Positions 1 through 8,397 of a DNA stretch of 64,000 nt are shown one piece after another. Origin of the DNA: Alphaproteobacteria bacterium (GTDB taxonomy: Bacteria; Pseudomonadota; Alphaproteobacteria; G02398745; G023898745). The stretch covers positions 558,001-622,000 of the forward strand of contig CP060237.1 of NCBI GenBank assembly GCA_023898745.1, given 5' to 3'. The notes beneath the pieces were generated by a model. That model was not told the DNA's origin. It saw only the letters and a program-made list of their open reading frames with translations, and searched no databases. Numbering within the stretch: position 1 is the stretch's first letter; each line of letters starts with the position of its first letter. The position numbers and the translations under genes are program-made.

Positions 1-1502
1 TTGCCTTTGGCATCGCGCACAAGGGCGTGAATATATACATCCTTAAAGGGCAATTGTTTCGTGCAGTAATACGACATCATTACCATACGTGCGACCCAGA
101 AAAAGATAATATCGAATCCTGTAATCAAAACAGATGTTGGGAAATAATCTGTTAAATTATCTGGCCAACCTTGTGTAGAAAATGGCCAAAGAGCAGATGA
201 AAACCACGTGTCTAGAACATCTGGGTCTTGCGTGAGAGTTACAGATGCTCCAGCTTTTTTCTGCGCTTCTTCTAAGGATTTTTCTACAAATATTTCACCA
301 TTAGGTCCATAGTAAGCTGGGATGGTATGACCCCACCATAGTTGTCTAGAAACACACCACGGTTCTATATTTTGCAGGAAGTTTCCATATGTTGAAATCC
401 AATGATCAGGGATAAAATTTGGCGGTTGCTCTAGAGCTTGTTTAGCCATGCTTTCCATGTTGCAGAACCATTGGGTTGTTAGTCTTGGTTCAATACGTTC
501 ACCAGTTCTTTCACTGAATGGAACAGTGTGTGTAATGACCTCAACCTTCTCTAACAAATCCAATTCTTGCAAAAGTGTTTCAACTTCTTTTCGCGCGTCC
601 AAAGGTTTTTGTCCATTCAAAAGCGGCACAGTTAATCGACCTTCGTCATCAATGATATCAATCATTGCTAGATCATGACGTTTACCTACTTCAAAGTCAT
701 TGAAATCGTGAGCTGGCGTAATTTTCACAACACCTGATCCCTTCTCTGGATCTGCATGTTCATCTGCAATCACAGGTATTTTGCGGTCTGCAAGCGGGAT
801 AAAAACAGTCTTGCCTTGATGTTGTTTTGCGTCTGGATGTACCGCAAGCGCCACGTCTGCAAAAATGGTTTCAGGCCTTGTTGTTGCTACAACAATATGT
901 TCACCAGACGCATCTGCAACAGGGTAGCGAATATAATACATTTTGTCCTGAACGTCTTTGTTCACAACCTCAAGATCGGACAAAGCAGTTTTTAATTTAA
1001 AGTCAAAATTTACTAAGCGCTTATCGCGATAGAGCAATCCATCTTTGTACAATCTAACAAACACATCCGTTACAATTTTGGAAACATCGGGATCAAGCGT
1101 GAATTTTTTACGCTCCCAGTTTGGTAATATACCCAACTTTTCTTGTTGATTTTGAATGCTAGTTTGTGAATGATTTACCCAATCCCATGTTTTTTCTAAA
1201 AATTTTTCTTTTCCAATATCTTCTTTAGTGCCATCAAGTTTTGACTCTACGATAATTTGTGTTGCAATACCTGCATGATCTGTGCCTGGCTGCCACAAAA
1301 CATCAAACCCCTTTTGGCGTTTATATCGGCACAAAATATCTTGAAGTGTGTAGGTGAGGGCATGCCCCAAATGAAGAGATCCGGTAACATTTGGTGGAGG
1401 CATAATAATACAAAACTTTTCACCACCAGGATTTTGTTTTGGTTTGGATTTTTTGTAGATCTTGTCTTCATACTCTTTATGATTATAGCGTGATTCAAGC
1501 AT
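1..1502 (-). CDS. valS: Valine--tRNA ligase, N-terminal 500 residues (3' end outside window)
   Basis: Class Ia aminoacyl-tRNA synthetase that charges tRNA-Val in the cytoplasm. The visible part starts MLESRYNHKEYED and contains the ATP-binding HIGH-type motif (PPPNVTGSLHLGH, about residue 37), the AGIATQ segment, the CP1 editing-domain motif TTRPETIF, and the core segments WWGHTIPAYY and DTWFSSALWPFSTQGWP. The KMSKS loop would lie beyond base 1. Start is the ATG at 1502; no other in-frame start fits the family N-terminus. The frame is open to the window edge, so the gene is cut by the window and not visibly damaged. Identification is firm. Confidence 0.96.
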   Translation of the reverse strand, partial: MLESRYNHKEYEDKIYKKSKPKQNPGGEKFCIIMPPPNVTGSLHLGHALTYTLQDILCRYKRQKGFDVLWQPGTDHAGIATQIIVESKLDGTKEDIGKEKFLEKTWDWVNHSQTSIQNQQEKLGILPNWERKKFTLDPDVSKIVTDVFVRLYKDGLLYRDKRLVNFDFKLKTALSDLEVVNKDVQDKMYYIRYPVADASGEHIVVATTRPETIFADVALAVHPDAKQHQGKTVFIPLADRKIPVIADEHADPEKGSGVVKITPAHDFNDFEVGKRHDLAMIDIIDDEGRLTVPLLNGQKPLDARKEVETLLQELDLLEKVEVITHTVPFSERTGERIEPRLTTQWFCNMESMAKQALEQPPNFIPDHWISTYGNFLQNIEPWCVSRQLWWGHTIPAYYGPNGEIFVEKSLEEAQKKAGASVTLTQDPDVLDTWFSSALWPFSTQGWPDNLTDYFPTSVLITGFDIIFFWVARMVMMSYYCTKQLPFKDVYIHALVRDAKG

Positions 1503-1807
1503 GAGATTCTTAGGGTATTTTTTTCAATCATAGCATGGTTTTCGTGTGAATGGACGTAAAGAGTGGTTTTTGTCTTTAGTGAGATCTGAGCGAAACACTT
1601 AACCATTTCTTAAAGCAATTTGGTGTCTAATGTCATCGTGGAGGTAGATCGTTCATTTTCGATCTTGTGTCGATCGACCATCGATCAAGAATCGATTCTT
1701 AACAGTTGAATTCCAAATTTAATTTTTTTATAGATTGTTTTTGTCCTGCTGAATTTTAGATTTCGTTTTTCAACCTTTCTTTGTTTTGCTTTTCGTTATT
1801 TTTTCTT

Positions 1808-1835
1808 TTTTCATAACTTTTAAAAGTTATGAAAA
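1808..1835. repeat. Perfect 28-bp palindrome
   Basis: Two 14-base arms (TTTTCATAACTTTT and its exact complement) meet with no spacer. It lies upstream of valS (minus) and beside the hairpin array that follows. It could form a cruciform, act as an AT-rich bidirectional transcription block, or bind a dimeric regulator. No G/C-rich stem is present, so a classical terminator is unlikely. Confidence 0.6.
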
Positions 1836-1902
1836 GGATACGCCCAATCAAGCATATCCGATTTATATGTCTTCTAGTCCTTTACTTACACATCAAGGTT
1901 AA

Positions 1903-2073
1903 GAGACACAAAGCCACTGGGGGCGATGTTGCTGCTTCGGCATAGCATTCCGACACAACGTAAAAGTGATTGGATCCCCCAGCCGCTTTGTATCTCCATA
2001 CAAAGATGCTAAAAGAAACATCTTTTGACAGATGTATAAAATCTGTCACGTTTTACCTAAGGCCTTAGATAAA
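1903..2073. ncRNA. Tandem hairpin array, candidate structured RNA (unassigned)
   Basis: Inside the 720-base gene-free stretch 1503-2224 there are four consecutive stem-loops. The first, 1903-1996, is a long arm: an 11-of-12 outer stem (GAGACACAAAGC with GCTTTGTATCTC), then a 7-bp CTGGGGG/CCCCCAG stem, then an inner hairpin capped by TTCG. It is followed by stems at 2002-2025 (AAAGATG/CATCTTT), 2026-2048 (TGACAGAT/ATCTGTCA) and a near-palindrome at 2052-2073. No ORF fits. I do not see the SRP RNA, RNase P or tmRNA consensus motifs. The transcribed strand is unknown. The rest of the gap (1503-1807 and 2074-2224) is AT-rich and shows only an ATCGAT/GATCGA-rich patch at about 1648-1700. Confidence 0.4.
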
Positions 2074-2224
2074 TGTTGACAAAAAACTTGAGCCTCTTAT
2101 CAACTATCTATAGTTTGTACTATCGATTGTTAAGAAAGAGTTAATAAGCTATCGAATATTGAATCGCATCTTAAAATACTTCTAAACTAATATTATAAAA
2201 TATTAAAAATAAAATAATTTAATC

Positions 2225-3616
2225 ATGTTTTTTATATTTGTAATGATGCTTAATATTGTTCTTGCGGTATCTGTTTATAGGCTTTACCTTTACAAAATGT
2301 TTTATATGAAGCGTGATTTTGCCTACGTTCCAGATTTATCAAAATCAGAGATTCATCTTTCTCCTAAGCTTCAAAATGTATTTAGCGCAAAGCCAACTTT
2401 TGAAGCTTTTATAAAGTATTTTTTCAAAGACGATGTAGCGCTTTTATATAAAAACATAAGCAAGAAATCTTTCTCATTTTATATCACCTACAATGCAATT
2501 TTGTTAAAAGTTGAAGGCTTTAAAGTAGGGCAAAATGGATGTGTGATAGAGTTCTATAATCTCGATACAATTAAAGAGCTTAACGACCACCTTAGGGCAA
2601 ATTGTGAGAAACTCCAAGCTCAGGTGGATACATTTAAGTTCGTATTGAATCATTTACCTGTGATTGTCTGTCAAAAAACTAAGGAGGGCGCAATTCAATA
2701 TTGCAACAAATTATATGCAAAATTTTTGGATAAAACAGAGCAAGAGGTAATCAAAACCCAAACCGTTCTTGAGTTAAAAAATAAAACAGAATATCTTACT
2801 TTGAAAGGGAAGCGCAGATTTTTTGAAGTTGATGAACTTAAAAAAGACGAAGATCAAATTATTATTGGAAGAGATGAAACAGAGCGAGATAAACTGAAAA
2901 AAGAATTTGACACTTATACCCATTCAACACACAATATTTTTCAACAATTATCCACTCCAATAGCCGTTTTTAATAGTGATCAGGCTTTGACATTTTTTAA
3001 CAAAGCCTATCAAATGTTATTTGAATTTGATGCAAAATTTTTAGGGCACCAGCCTTTAATTAGTGAGATTTTAGATGATTTGCGCAATCGACAAAAAATT
3101 CCAGAACCGCAAGATTTTGTGAATTATAAAAAAGTTCATCGTGCATTTTTTAACAACTTGTTAGAGCCATTTGAGGAGACTTTACATTTGCCCAATGGTC
3201 AAGTTCTGAGAAGTGTTGTGAGTCCGCAAGCTTCAGGCGGAGTTTTATATATGTATGAAGATATTACAAACCATTTGCATTTAGAAATGGAGCATAAAAG
3301 TTTAAGCGCCTCGCAAAAAGAAATTCTCGATCATTTGCATGAAGGTGTGATTATATTCGGAAATGATAATCGTTTGAGGCTTTCTAACCCTATGCTGTTA
3401 AAAATGTTTGATTTGGGAGAGCTTGATGCACATATGGATGATTTTATTGATAAAATTTCCACATCTTTATTAACGCGTCAAATGATTTTAGAGCTATTCG
3501 AAAAACGCACATATGCAACAGGAAAATTAAGCAAAGAGATTAGCTGGTCTTATACACCGCTTCCAGAAGGATCACACCTTTTGAATTTCTTTTACACACT
3601 CCAAAAGTCCGCGTAA
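2225..3616 (+). CDS. Membrane-anchored multi-PAS protein lacking a kinase domain
   Basis: Begins with one hydrophobic segment (residues 1-20), then a weakly conserved region and three PAS-like modules (about 130-170, 235-330 and 365-460). The segment LPNGQVLRS..YMYEDITNHL and the following LHEGVIIFGNDNRLRLSNP match the sensor part of the DivL-like/PAS histidine kinases of alphaproteobacteria. In those proteins HisKA and HATPase domains follow; here the protein ends directly after the last PAS (YTPLPEGSHLLNFFYTLQKSA) and a palindromic repeat follows within 15 bases. It could be a truncated kinase or a stand-alone sensor. Start ATG at 2225 has no Shine-Dalgarno; TATTAT-type -10 sequences lie 25-35 bases upstream. 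Confidence 0.7.
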   Translation: MFFIFVMMLNIVLAVSVYRLYLYKMFYMKRDFAYVPDLSKSEIHLSPKLQNVFSAKPTFEAFIKYFFKDDVALLYKNISKKSFSFYITYNAILLKVEGFKVGQNGCVIEFYNLDTIKELNDHLRANCEKLQAQVDTFKFVLNHLPVIVCQKTKEGAIQYCNKLYAKFLDKTEQEVIKTQTVLELKNKTEYLTLKGKRRFFEVDELKKDEDQIIIGRDETERDKLKKEFDTYTHSTHNIFQQLSTPIAVFNSDQALTFFNKAYQMLFEFDAKFLGHQPLISEILDDLRNRQKIPEPQDFVNYKKVHRAFFNNLLEPFEETLHLPNGQVLRSVVSPQASGGVLYMYEDITNHLHLEMEHKSLSASQKEILDHLHEGVIIFGNDNRLRLSNPMLLKMFDLGELDAHMDDFIDKISTSLLTRQMILELFEKRTYATGKLSKEISWSYTPLPEGSHLLNFFYTLQKSA

Positions 3617-3629
3617 TTTTGCGGGACAT

Positions 3630-3704
3630 CGTCATCACGAGGAGCGCAGCGACGCGGGTGATCCATATAGATTGCCATGCACTCTTTGAGCGCTCGCAAT
3701 GACG
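3630..3704. repeat. Family A palindromic repeat
   Basis: Outer CGTCAT...ATGACG skeleton with a left hairpin of the CACGAGGAGC type, GATCC centre, and a right hairpin of the TTTGAGCGCTCGCA type. It separates the convergent PAS gene and pal. Confidence 0.85.
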
Positions 3705-3714
3705 GTGCGGGATA

Positions 3715-4224
3715 TTACTTCACATCCTTAATCTTAGCAATCACTACGCGATTCTTTGCCAAAAACTCAGAGCGATCCATACCCTCAACATAAGGTACAG
3801 GATTGCTTTCTTTTCCAAAGGAAATAATATCAATACGCCCAGGATTCATCTCTTCATTGAATTGGCGTCTATATTCATAAACAATTGCATTTTTTACAGA
3901 CAATGCTCTGCGTTCTCCAAGTGCCATATTGTATTCACTCGCACCCCTTTCATCACAATGTCCTTCTAAAATGAGACTGATATTTTTGTTTGTATAAAGC
4001 CATTTTGCAACAGTTGAAGCATAGTGCATCTGTTTATTATCGAGGCATAATTGCCCTGGTTTTGGTAAGCTTGTTTCAAAATAAATCATAGATTCAGAAT
4101 TAGATTCTAAGTCTGTTTGAAATGTTCTCATTTCTCTTGTGATACCAAGCTCATCGTCTTTGGGTGAGCATGCTGTGACACAAAAAGCTGAGAGTAATAA
4201 AAGGGTGTTGGTAAGTTTTTTCAT
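3715..4224 (-). CDS. pal: Peptidoglycan-associated lipoprotein (Pal/OmpA family)
   Basis: Outer-membrane lipoprotein of the Tol-Pal envelope system, binding peptidoglycan. The N-terminus is a type II signal peptide, MKKLTNTLLLL..VTAC, with the lipidated Cys at about residue 17. The OmpA-type peptidoglycan-binding domain follows (LILEGHCDERGASEYNMALGERR). Length is 169 residues, usual for Pal. I choose ATG 4224, six bases after AGGAG, over upstream ATGs: the extra 48 N-terminal residues would be translated palindromic repeats. tolB and tolQRA are not in the window. Confidence 0.9.
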   Translation of the reverse strand: MKKLTNTLLLLSAFCVTACSPKDDELGITREMRTFQTDLESNSESMIYFETSLPKPGQLCLDNKQMHYASTVAKWLYTNKNISLILEGHCDERGASEYNMALGERRALSVKNAIVYEYRRQFNEEMNPGRIDIISFGKESNPVPYVEGMDRSEFLAKNRVVIAKIKDVK

Positions 4225-4248
4225 GGGCATCTCCTGAGTTGTGCATGA

Positions 4249-4322
4249 CGTCATCATGAGGAGCTTCGCTCCGTGGCGATCCAGATGGATGGCCACGCGC
4301 TCTTCGAGCGCTCGCAATGACG
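4249..4322. repeat. Family A palindromic repeat
   Basis: Left arm GAGGAGCTTCGCTCC hairpin, right arm CGCTCTTCGAGCG hairpin, in the CGTCAT...ATGACG frame. Lies just upstream of pal, in tandem with the next copy. Confidence 0.85.
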
Positions 4323-4332
4323 AACTCAGAGT

Positions 4333-4399
4333 CGTCATCACGAGGAGCGCAGCGACGTGGTGATCCATTATGGATGGTCACGCTTCGCTCGCCATGACA
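4333..4399. repeat. Family A palindromic repeat
   Basis: Second copy in tandem upstream of pal, 10 bases after the first. Right end is CATGACA instead of CATGACG. The following 135 bases to 4534 hold no gene I can support. Confidence 0.85.
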
Positions 4400-4534
4400 A
4401 TTTTGCGTTTAAATCCTGTTGTGTTAGCGTGATATTAAATGAAAACCACAATATGATTCAAGAGATTTTTGCGCGATTTGCAAAAAAAGTGAGTTTAATT
4501 TTACTCTGGTTTTCGCCGATAAAATTTATGCAGA

Positions 4535-5242
4535 TTATTTTTTTATTCCTCTGCATACCTTCCATGTCTTGAAGTGATTTGGATGCTGCGCAATCCATAT
4601 ATTCGCTTTTTTGATCGCCATATCAACCTGTTGTGCATTCAAAACATCCTTAAATTTTTTATAATGTTTTATGATCTCAGGTTTGCCCCATACCTCATTA
4701 CAGTAAGGACCTTTTTGACAAAAGTGTTGTGCAATATGCATCCACATAAAGCCTTCAATTAGATCTCTGCCCTTAAGTTCAAATGGGGCGTTTTCCTTAT
4801 AAGCGGTACGGTTTTCTAGCAATATATATCCTAAAACATATGTAGCCATCAAAAATCCTTGCTCAATAAGCTTTCTCAAATTTTGCTCTGCTTTTTCTTT
4901 TTCTCCTGTATTGAAATAAAGAATAGCAAGGTTTCTCTGAATAACAAGATTTTTAGGTTGAAGATCCACAGCTTTTTCTAAATAAGCTCTTGCTTCCGCG
5001 TTATTCTGTTTTTGTCTTATTAAAATAGATGCAATATTATTTAAAGCGCCAAAATGATGAGGTGCTTGTTTGTAATATTCAAGCGCTTTATCAAAATCTC
5101 TATGATGATCTTCATATACTTTTCCAAGTCAAAAATAATATTCTTCCATATCTTTTTTAATATGTTTTTCAGCTTCTTGATAGTTTTGTTGGTCAACAAG
5201 TGTGCGGATTTCCGAAATAGCAGAAAATAAGAACAGAAACAT
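4535..5242 (-). pseudogene. TPR-repeat protein broken by one in-frame stop
   Basis: The frame from ATG 5242 reads MFLFLFSAISEIRTLVDQQ, a short hydrophobic leader, and continues through tetratricopeptide-like repeats to base 4535, but a TGA at 5129-5131 interrupts it (EEYYF*LGKVYEDHH). The stop falls at position 6 of a clear TPR helix, so one base change explains it. A downstream ATG at 4969 could give a 144-residue fragment. The C-terminus is KTWKVCRGIKK. Either a recent pseudogene, a read-through gene, or a sequencing error. A TATAAA box lies about 25 bases upstream of the start. Confidence 0.7.
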
Positions 5243-5274
5243 AAATTTTGGTCAGAGTTTATAGTTTTATGGTG

Positions 5275-6189
5275 CTAAAGCTTATCTGGCAGATCAAAAT
5301 CCGGCTCAAACTTAAAGTTAGGCGCAGATTTTGGCATGTTGCTTGCAATCACAATTGCGCCCATGGCTAGCGCTTTGCGGATAGCCTCAATAATAGGTTG
5401 ATGGCGTATCTGGACACCGCCCATATGCAAGTCATCCGTGATAAGGTGCTTATATCCCATAGCCCTTGCATTTGCATAATGCTTGGCCGAGAGGGATGTT
5501 TCGACATCTTTATCCACCTTATCGTCAATGATATGTGCCATCATTACATAGGGTGTGTATTTTGATAGTGCACGAAAAGGAATAGCTTCTTTTTTCTGCC
5601 AAGTTTGTGTCACATTTGTGGTTTCAGCATGTGTATCCAAACAGGATAGCCCGTGCCCAGGATAGTGCTTAACGACCGTTTTAATACCTTCATCTTTAAA
5701 CGCTCGAATAAAACTTTTTGCATATGCAATGACTTTTTTTGGATCGGAGGAAAACGCACGTTCATATTTTCCAATTGCAGGGCAAGTGTCTGAATGCAGG
5801 TCTGCAACAGGGCCAAACACCATTGTGATTCCAAGGTTTTTCAAGCGTTGTGCATACTTGCGATAGATTTTATAAGCTTCTTCAGGCGTGTGGTTTTTTG
5901 CCATTTGCAAGGCGGATGGCACCGGCCCAACAAGTTTATATAAGCGTGAAACGCCCTTAAATGGAGCCCAACATCCTTCTTCATCAGATGCAATTTCAAT
6001 ATCAGGTTTAGCTTGTTTGAAAGCCTGTGTAAGGCGTTTTAGTTGACCATAATTATAAATATTTCGCCTGAAAATAATAACACCTTTGATTTTATTTTGC
6101 TTGGCATAGTTCAGCATTTTTTTAACACACGCATGTTCTGTGTTTGTGCCTTCAAACCCAATGATAAGATTGTGTGCGAATAAAAACAT
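5275..6189 (-). CDS. nagZ: Beta-N-acetylhexosaminidase NagZ
   Basis: Glycoside hydrolase family 3 enzyme of cytoplasmic peptidoglycan recycling; removes N-acetylglucosamine from GlcNAc-anhydroMurNAc muropeptides. Seen are the family signature KHYPGHG (about residue 175) with the catalytic loop DTHAE, and the nucleophile motif ITDDLHMGG (Asp about 253). At 304 residues it is slightly shorter than the E. coli enzyme. Its ATG overlaps the rlmB stop (TAATG), so translation is probably coupled. Last gene of the rnhB-rlmB-nagZ unit. In other alphaproteobacteria nagZ usually sits near argS and scpAB, which are not adjacent here. Confidence 0.93.
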   Translation of the reverse strand: MFLFAHNLIIGFEGTNTEHACVKKMLNYAKQNKIKGVIIFRRNIYNYGQLKRLTQAFKQAKPDIEIASDEEGCWAPFKGVSRLYKLVGPVPSALQMAKNHTPEEAYKIYRKYAQRLKNLGITMVFGPVADLHSDTCPAIGKYERAFSSDPKKVIAYAKSFIRAFKDEGIKTVVKHYPGHGLSCLDTHAETTNVTQTWQKKEAIPFRALSKYTPYVMMAHIIDDKVDKDVETSLSAKHYANARAMGYKHLITDDLHMGGVQIRHQPIIEAIRKALAMGAIVIASNMPKSAPNFKFEPDFDLPDKL

Positions 6190-6842
6190 TATTTGGTGAC
6201 CTCATATAAAACAATCGACGTTGCATGTGATGCATTAAGTGTCGAAAAATCGGGACTTGTATCAATTTTTACCAAAAAATCACAATTTTTAAGCACTAAT
6301 GGTCGAATGCCTTTTCCCTCTGCTCCTATAATGATGGCGGCTTTTTCATCAAACTTTGTTTGACTTAACGCATCGGATCCTTTTTCTGAGAGTCCATAAA
6401 CCCAATACCCTTTGTCTTTAAGTTTTTTTACGGTATCAGTAATATTTATCACCGGAATAATTGATACATGCTCAAGCCCGCCAGAGGCAATGCGCGCCAT
6501 CACATGAGAGTCTAAAAGCCCTTGAAAATCCTGAACAATAAGAAATTTTATCCCAAAAACTGCACAAGATCTTATAATTGCGCCTAAATTTTGTGGATCT
6601 GTAATTTGATCTAAGATCAGAATTTTACCTTCAACATCTTCCAAATCTCGTGTGGGTAGGGGCTTTGTAATTACGACAATCCCTTGATGGTTATGCAATT
6701 CTGGAAATTTCTTGTTGATGTTTGTAACATATGCCTTAACATGAGATGGTACAATGTCTGGTTTTTCAACAAATACATCTAAAATTTTACGTTTTGGATT
6801 TTTGAGTGCTTCTAAAGCAGCATGTTTGCCGTAAATTTTCAA
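6189..6842 (-). CDS. rlmB: TrmH/SpoU-family RNA 2'-O-methyltransferase (RlmB-like)
   Basis: SAM-dependent methyltransferase of the SPOUT class, probably modifying 23S rRNA. Features: substrate-binding start YGKHAALEAL, motif 1 DPQNLGAIIRS (about residue 82), motif 2 IIIGAEGKGIRPL (about 172) and motif 3 TLNASHATSIVLYE near the C-terminus, giving the knotted SAM pocket. Length 217 is a little short of E. coli RlmB (243). The start is TTG at 6842, overlapping the rnhB stop by four bases (TTGA). The exact methylated nucleotide cannot be read from sequence; a tRNA target (TrmH) is the alternative. Confidence 0.85.
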   Translation of the reverse strand: MKIYGKHAALEALKNPKRKILDVFVEKPDIVPSHVKAYVTNINKKFPELHNHQGIVVITKPLPTRDLEDVEGKILILDQITDPQNLGAIIRSCAVFGIKFLIVQDFQGLLDSHVMARIASGGLEHVSIIPVINITDTVKKLKDKGYWVYGLSEKGSDALSQTKFDEKAAIIIGAEGKGIRPLVLKNCDFLVKIDTSPDFSTLNASHATSIVLYEVTK

Positions 6843-7426
6843 ATCTTAAAACTCTTTCTATGATAGGGGCAAAACCCAAATTCTTGGATTTTTTCTTTAT
6901 GCAATTTTGTACCATATCCTTTGTGTTGATCCAAGTGATATTCAGGGTAAAGAATATGAATTTTCTCCATAATTTCATCTCGAATAACTTTTGCAATAAT
7001 AGATGCTGTTGCAATAGAAAACGACTTTTGATCGCCTTTGATCACAGTTTCATGAGGGTTAATTGTTGAAACAGGCTGATTTCCATCAAGTAATGCGAGG
7101 AATTTTTCAGGTTTTTTGCATCGTTTAAATGCGCGATACATAGACAATTTTGTTGCATTTAGAATATTCATTTCGTCGATCTCAAACGCAGATGCAATGC
7201 CGATTCCTACACTGAGTTGATTTTTTCCTGTGGAATTCATCAGCTGGTTGAAAGCGTTCTGTCTTCTAGGCTGAGTCAGCTTCTTAGAATCGTTAATGCC
7301 CAAATCTTCATTGGGAAATTCATGCCACCATACACATGCGCTAACCACTGGGCCGCATAAGGGGCCTCTGCCGGCTTCGTCTATGCCAAGGATGGGAGTG
7401 TTGTAGTTTTTATCAAAATCCTGCAT
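6839..7426 (-). CDS. rnhB: Ribonuclease HII
   Basis: Cleaves RNA in RNA-DNA hybrids and removes misincorporated ribonucleotides. The N-terminal catalytic motif GIDEAGRGPLCGPV supplies the Asp-Glu pair; LLDGN holds the next Asp, followed by GDQKSFSIATASIIAKV, the RD of VIRDEIM, and the substrate loop YPEYHLDQHKGYGT. Length 195 is normal. First gene of a minus-strand unit with rlmB and nagZ, with four-base and one-base overlaps. Confidence 0.95.
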   Translation of the reverse strand: MQDFDKNYNTPILGIDEAGRGPLCGPVVSACVWWHEFPNEDLGINDSKKLTQPRRQNAFNQLMNSTGKNQLSVGIGIASAFEIDEMNILNATKLSMYRAFKRCKKPEKFLALLDGNQPVSTINPHETVIKGDQKSFSIATASIIAKVIRDEIMEKIHILYPEYHLDQHKGYGTKLHKEKIQEFGFCPYHRKSFKI

Positions 7427-7457
7427 CAGACCTCTATCATAACAAGAATTGGGTGTT

Positions 7458-7524
7458 CGTCATCACGAGGAGCGAAGCGACGCGGTGATCCATTATAGAT
7501 GGCCATGCTTCGCTCGCCATGACG
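7458..7524. repeat. Family A palindromic repeat
   Basis: Near-canonical copy: left hairpin GAGGAGCGAAGCGACG, centre GATCCATTATAGATGG, right hairpin with GCTTCGCTCGCCATGACG. Sits between parB and rnhB. Confidence 0.88.
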
Positions 7525-7540
7525 CACTTCCTGCGTTCAT

Positions 7541-8335
7541 TTAAAGCTTTCGTAATTTCTCTAATAATGTATCTAATTGAGAAATATCCGTAATCTTCAG
7601 CGTAATTTTACCTCCGCCTTTTCCGGATAGATCAATTTTTGTTGGTAAACCAATTTTATCTTGAATGGCATTTTGTAAGTAAACAATATCATTATCCACA
7701 ACCTTAGATTTTGCCATGCTGACTTTTTTCTCAACATCTCTTACAGACAATTTTTTCTCAACAATTTCAGCGACAAACTCTTCAGGGTTTGTAACACTTG
7801 AAAGAACTTTCGCATGTCCTAAACTGATTTTTCCTTTACGAATCGTATCTTTTACAGATTCTGGCAAGTTCAATAATCTTAAAACATTTGTTACATAACT
7901 ACGGCTTTTAGAAATTTCTTGCGCCAATTCTTCCTGAGTTTTGTTGAATTGTTGGAGTAAGGTAGATAAGCCTAAAGCGATATCAATTGGGTTTAAGTTT
8001 TCTCTTTGGATGTTTTCAATCAAGCTTACTTGCATTGTTTTTTCGTCATCATAATCAACGATTTTTGCCGTGATTGTTGCTAATCCTAGCGCTTTGCATG
8101 CGCGATAACGACGCTCACCTGCGATGATTCTGTAATGTCCATTAGGAAGCTTATTGACGATAATAGGCTGTAGCAAACCATGTTTTTGAATGGATTCTGC
8201 TAATTGTGTAACAGAATCAATGTTGAACTGTTTTCTTGGTTGATTCGGGTCAGGAGTCACCAAATCGATATCGACATTCGTGACGATATCATCATTTAAT
8301 TCACCTAGAAGTCTTTCAATGCCTTTATTTAGCAT
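7541..8335 (-). CDS. parB: Chromosome partitioning protein ParB
   Basis: Centromere-binding CTPase of the ParABS system. Residues 20-110 hold the N-terminal ParB fold with the nucleotide/DNA box GERRYRA and the following ENIQRENLNPI; a helix-turn-helix (ELAQEISKSRSYVTNVLRLL) spans about 120-160, and a short C-terminal dimerisation segment ends LLEKLRKL. Length 264 is typical. Unusually, no parA is adjacent: the upstream neighbour is an unrelated hypothetical gene. I saw no parS consensus (TGTTTCACGTGAAACA) in the window. Confidence 0.94.
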   Translation of the reverse strand: MLNKGIERLLGELNDDIVTNVDIDLVTPDPNQPRKQFNIDSVTQLAESIQKHGLLQPIIVNKLPNGHYRIIAGERRYRACKALGLATITAKIVDYDDEKTMQVSLIENIQRENLNPIDIALGLSTLLQQFNKTQEELAQEISKSRSYVTNVLRLLNLPESVKDTIRKGKISLGHAKVLSSVTNPEEFVAEIVEKKLSVRDVEKKVSMAKSKVVDNDIVYLQNAIQDKIGLPTKIDLSGKGGGKITLKITDISQLDTLLEKLRKL

Positions 8336-8397
8336 GATTTAATATTTATTTCTTTTGATGTTATTGTGCCACAGATTGATGAAGATACATAGTAGGT

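Noticed and set aside
1247..1606. 119-residue frame overlapping the valS start
   Set aside because: Out of frame with valS and without similarity; shadow frame.
1903..2073. SRP RNA, RNase P RNA or tmRNA
   Set aside because: The conserved motifs (GGAAGGAAGCAGCC, GAGGAAAGTCC, tag-coding region or T-arm) are not seen on either strand.
5129..5131. UGA read as tryptophan
   Set aside because: All other genes use TGG normally and TGA as stop (ftsZ, rnhB), so one nonsense change is simpler.
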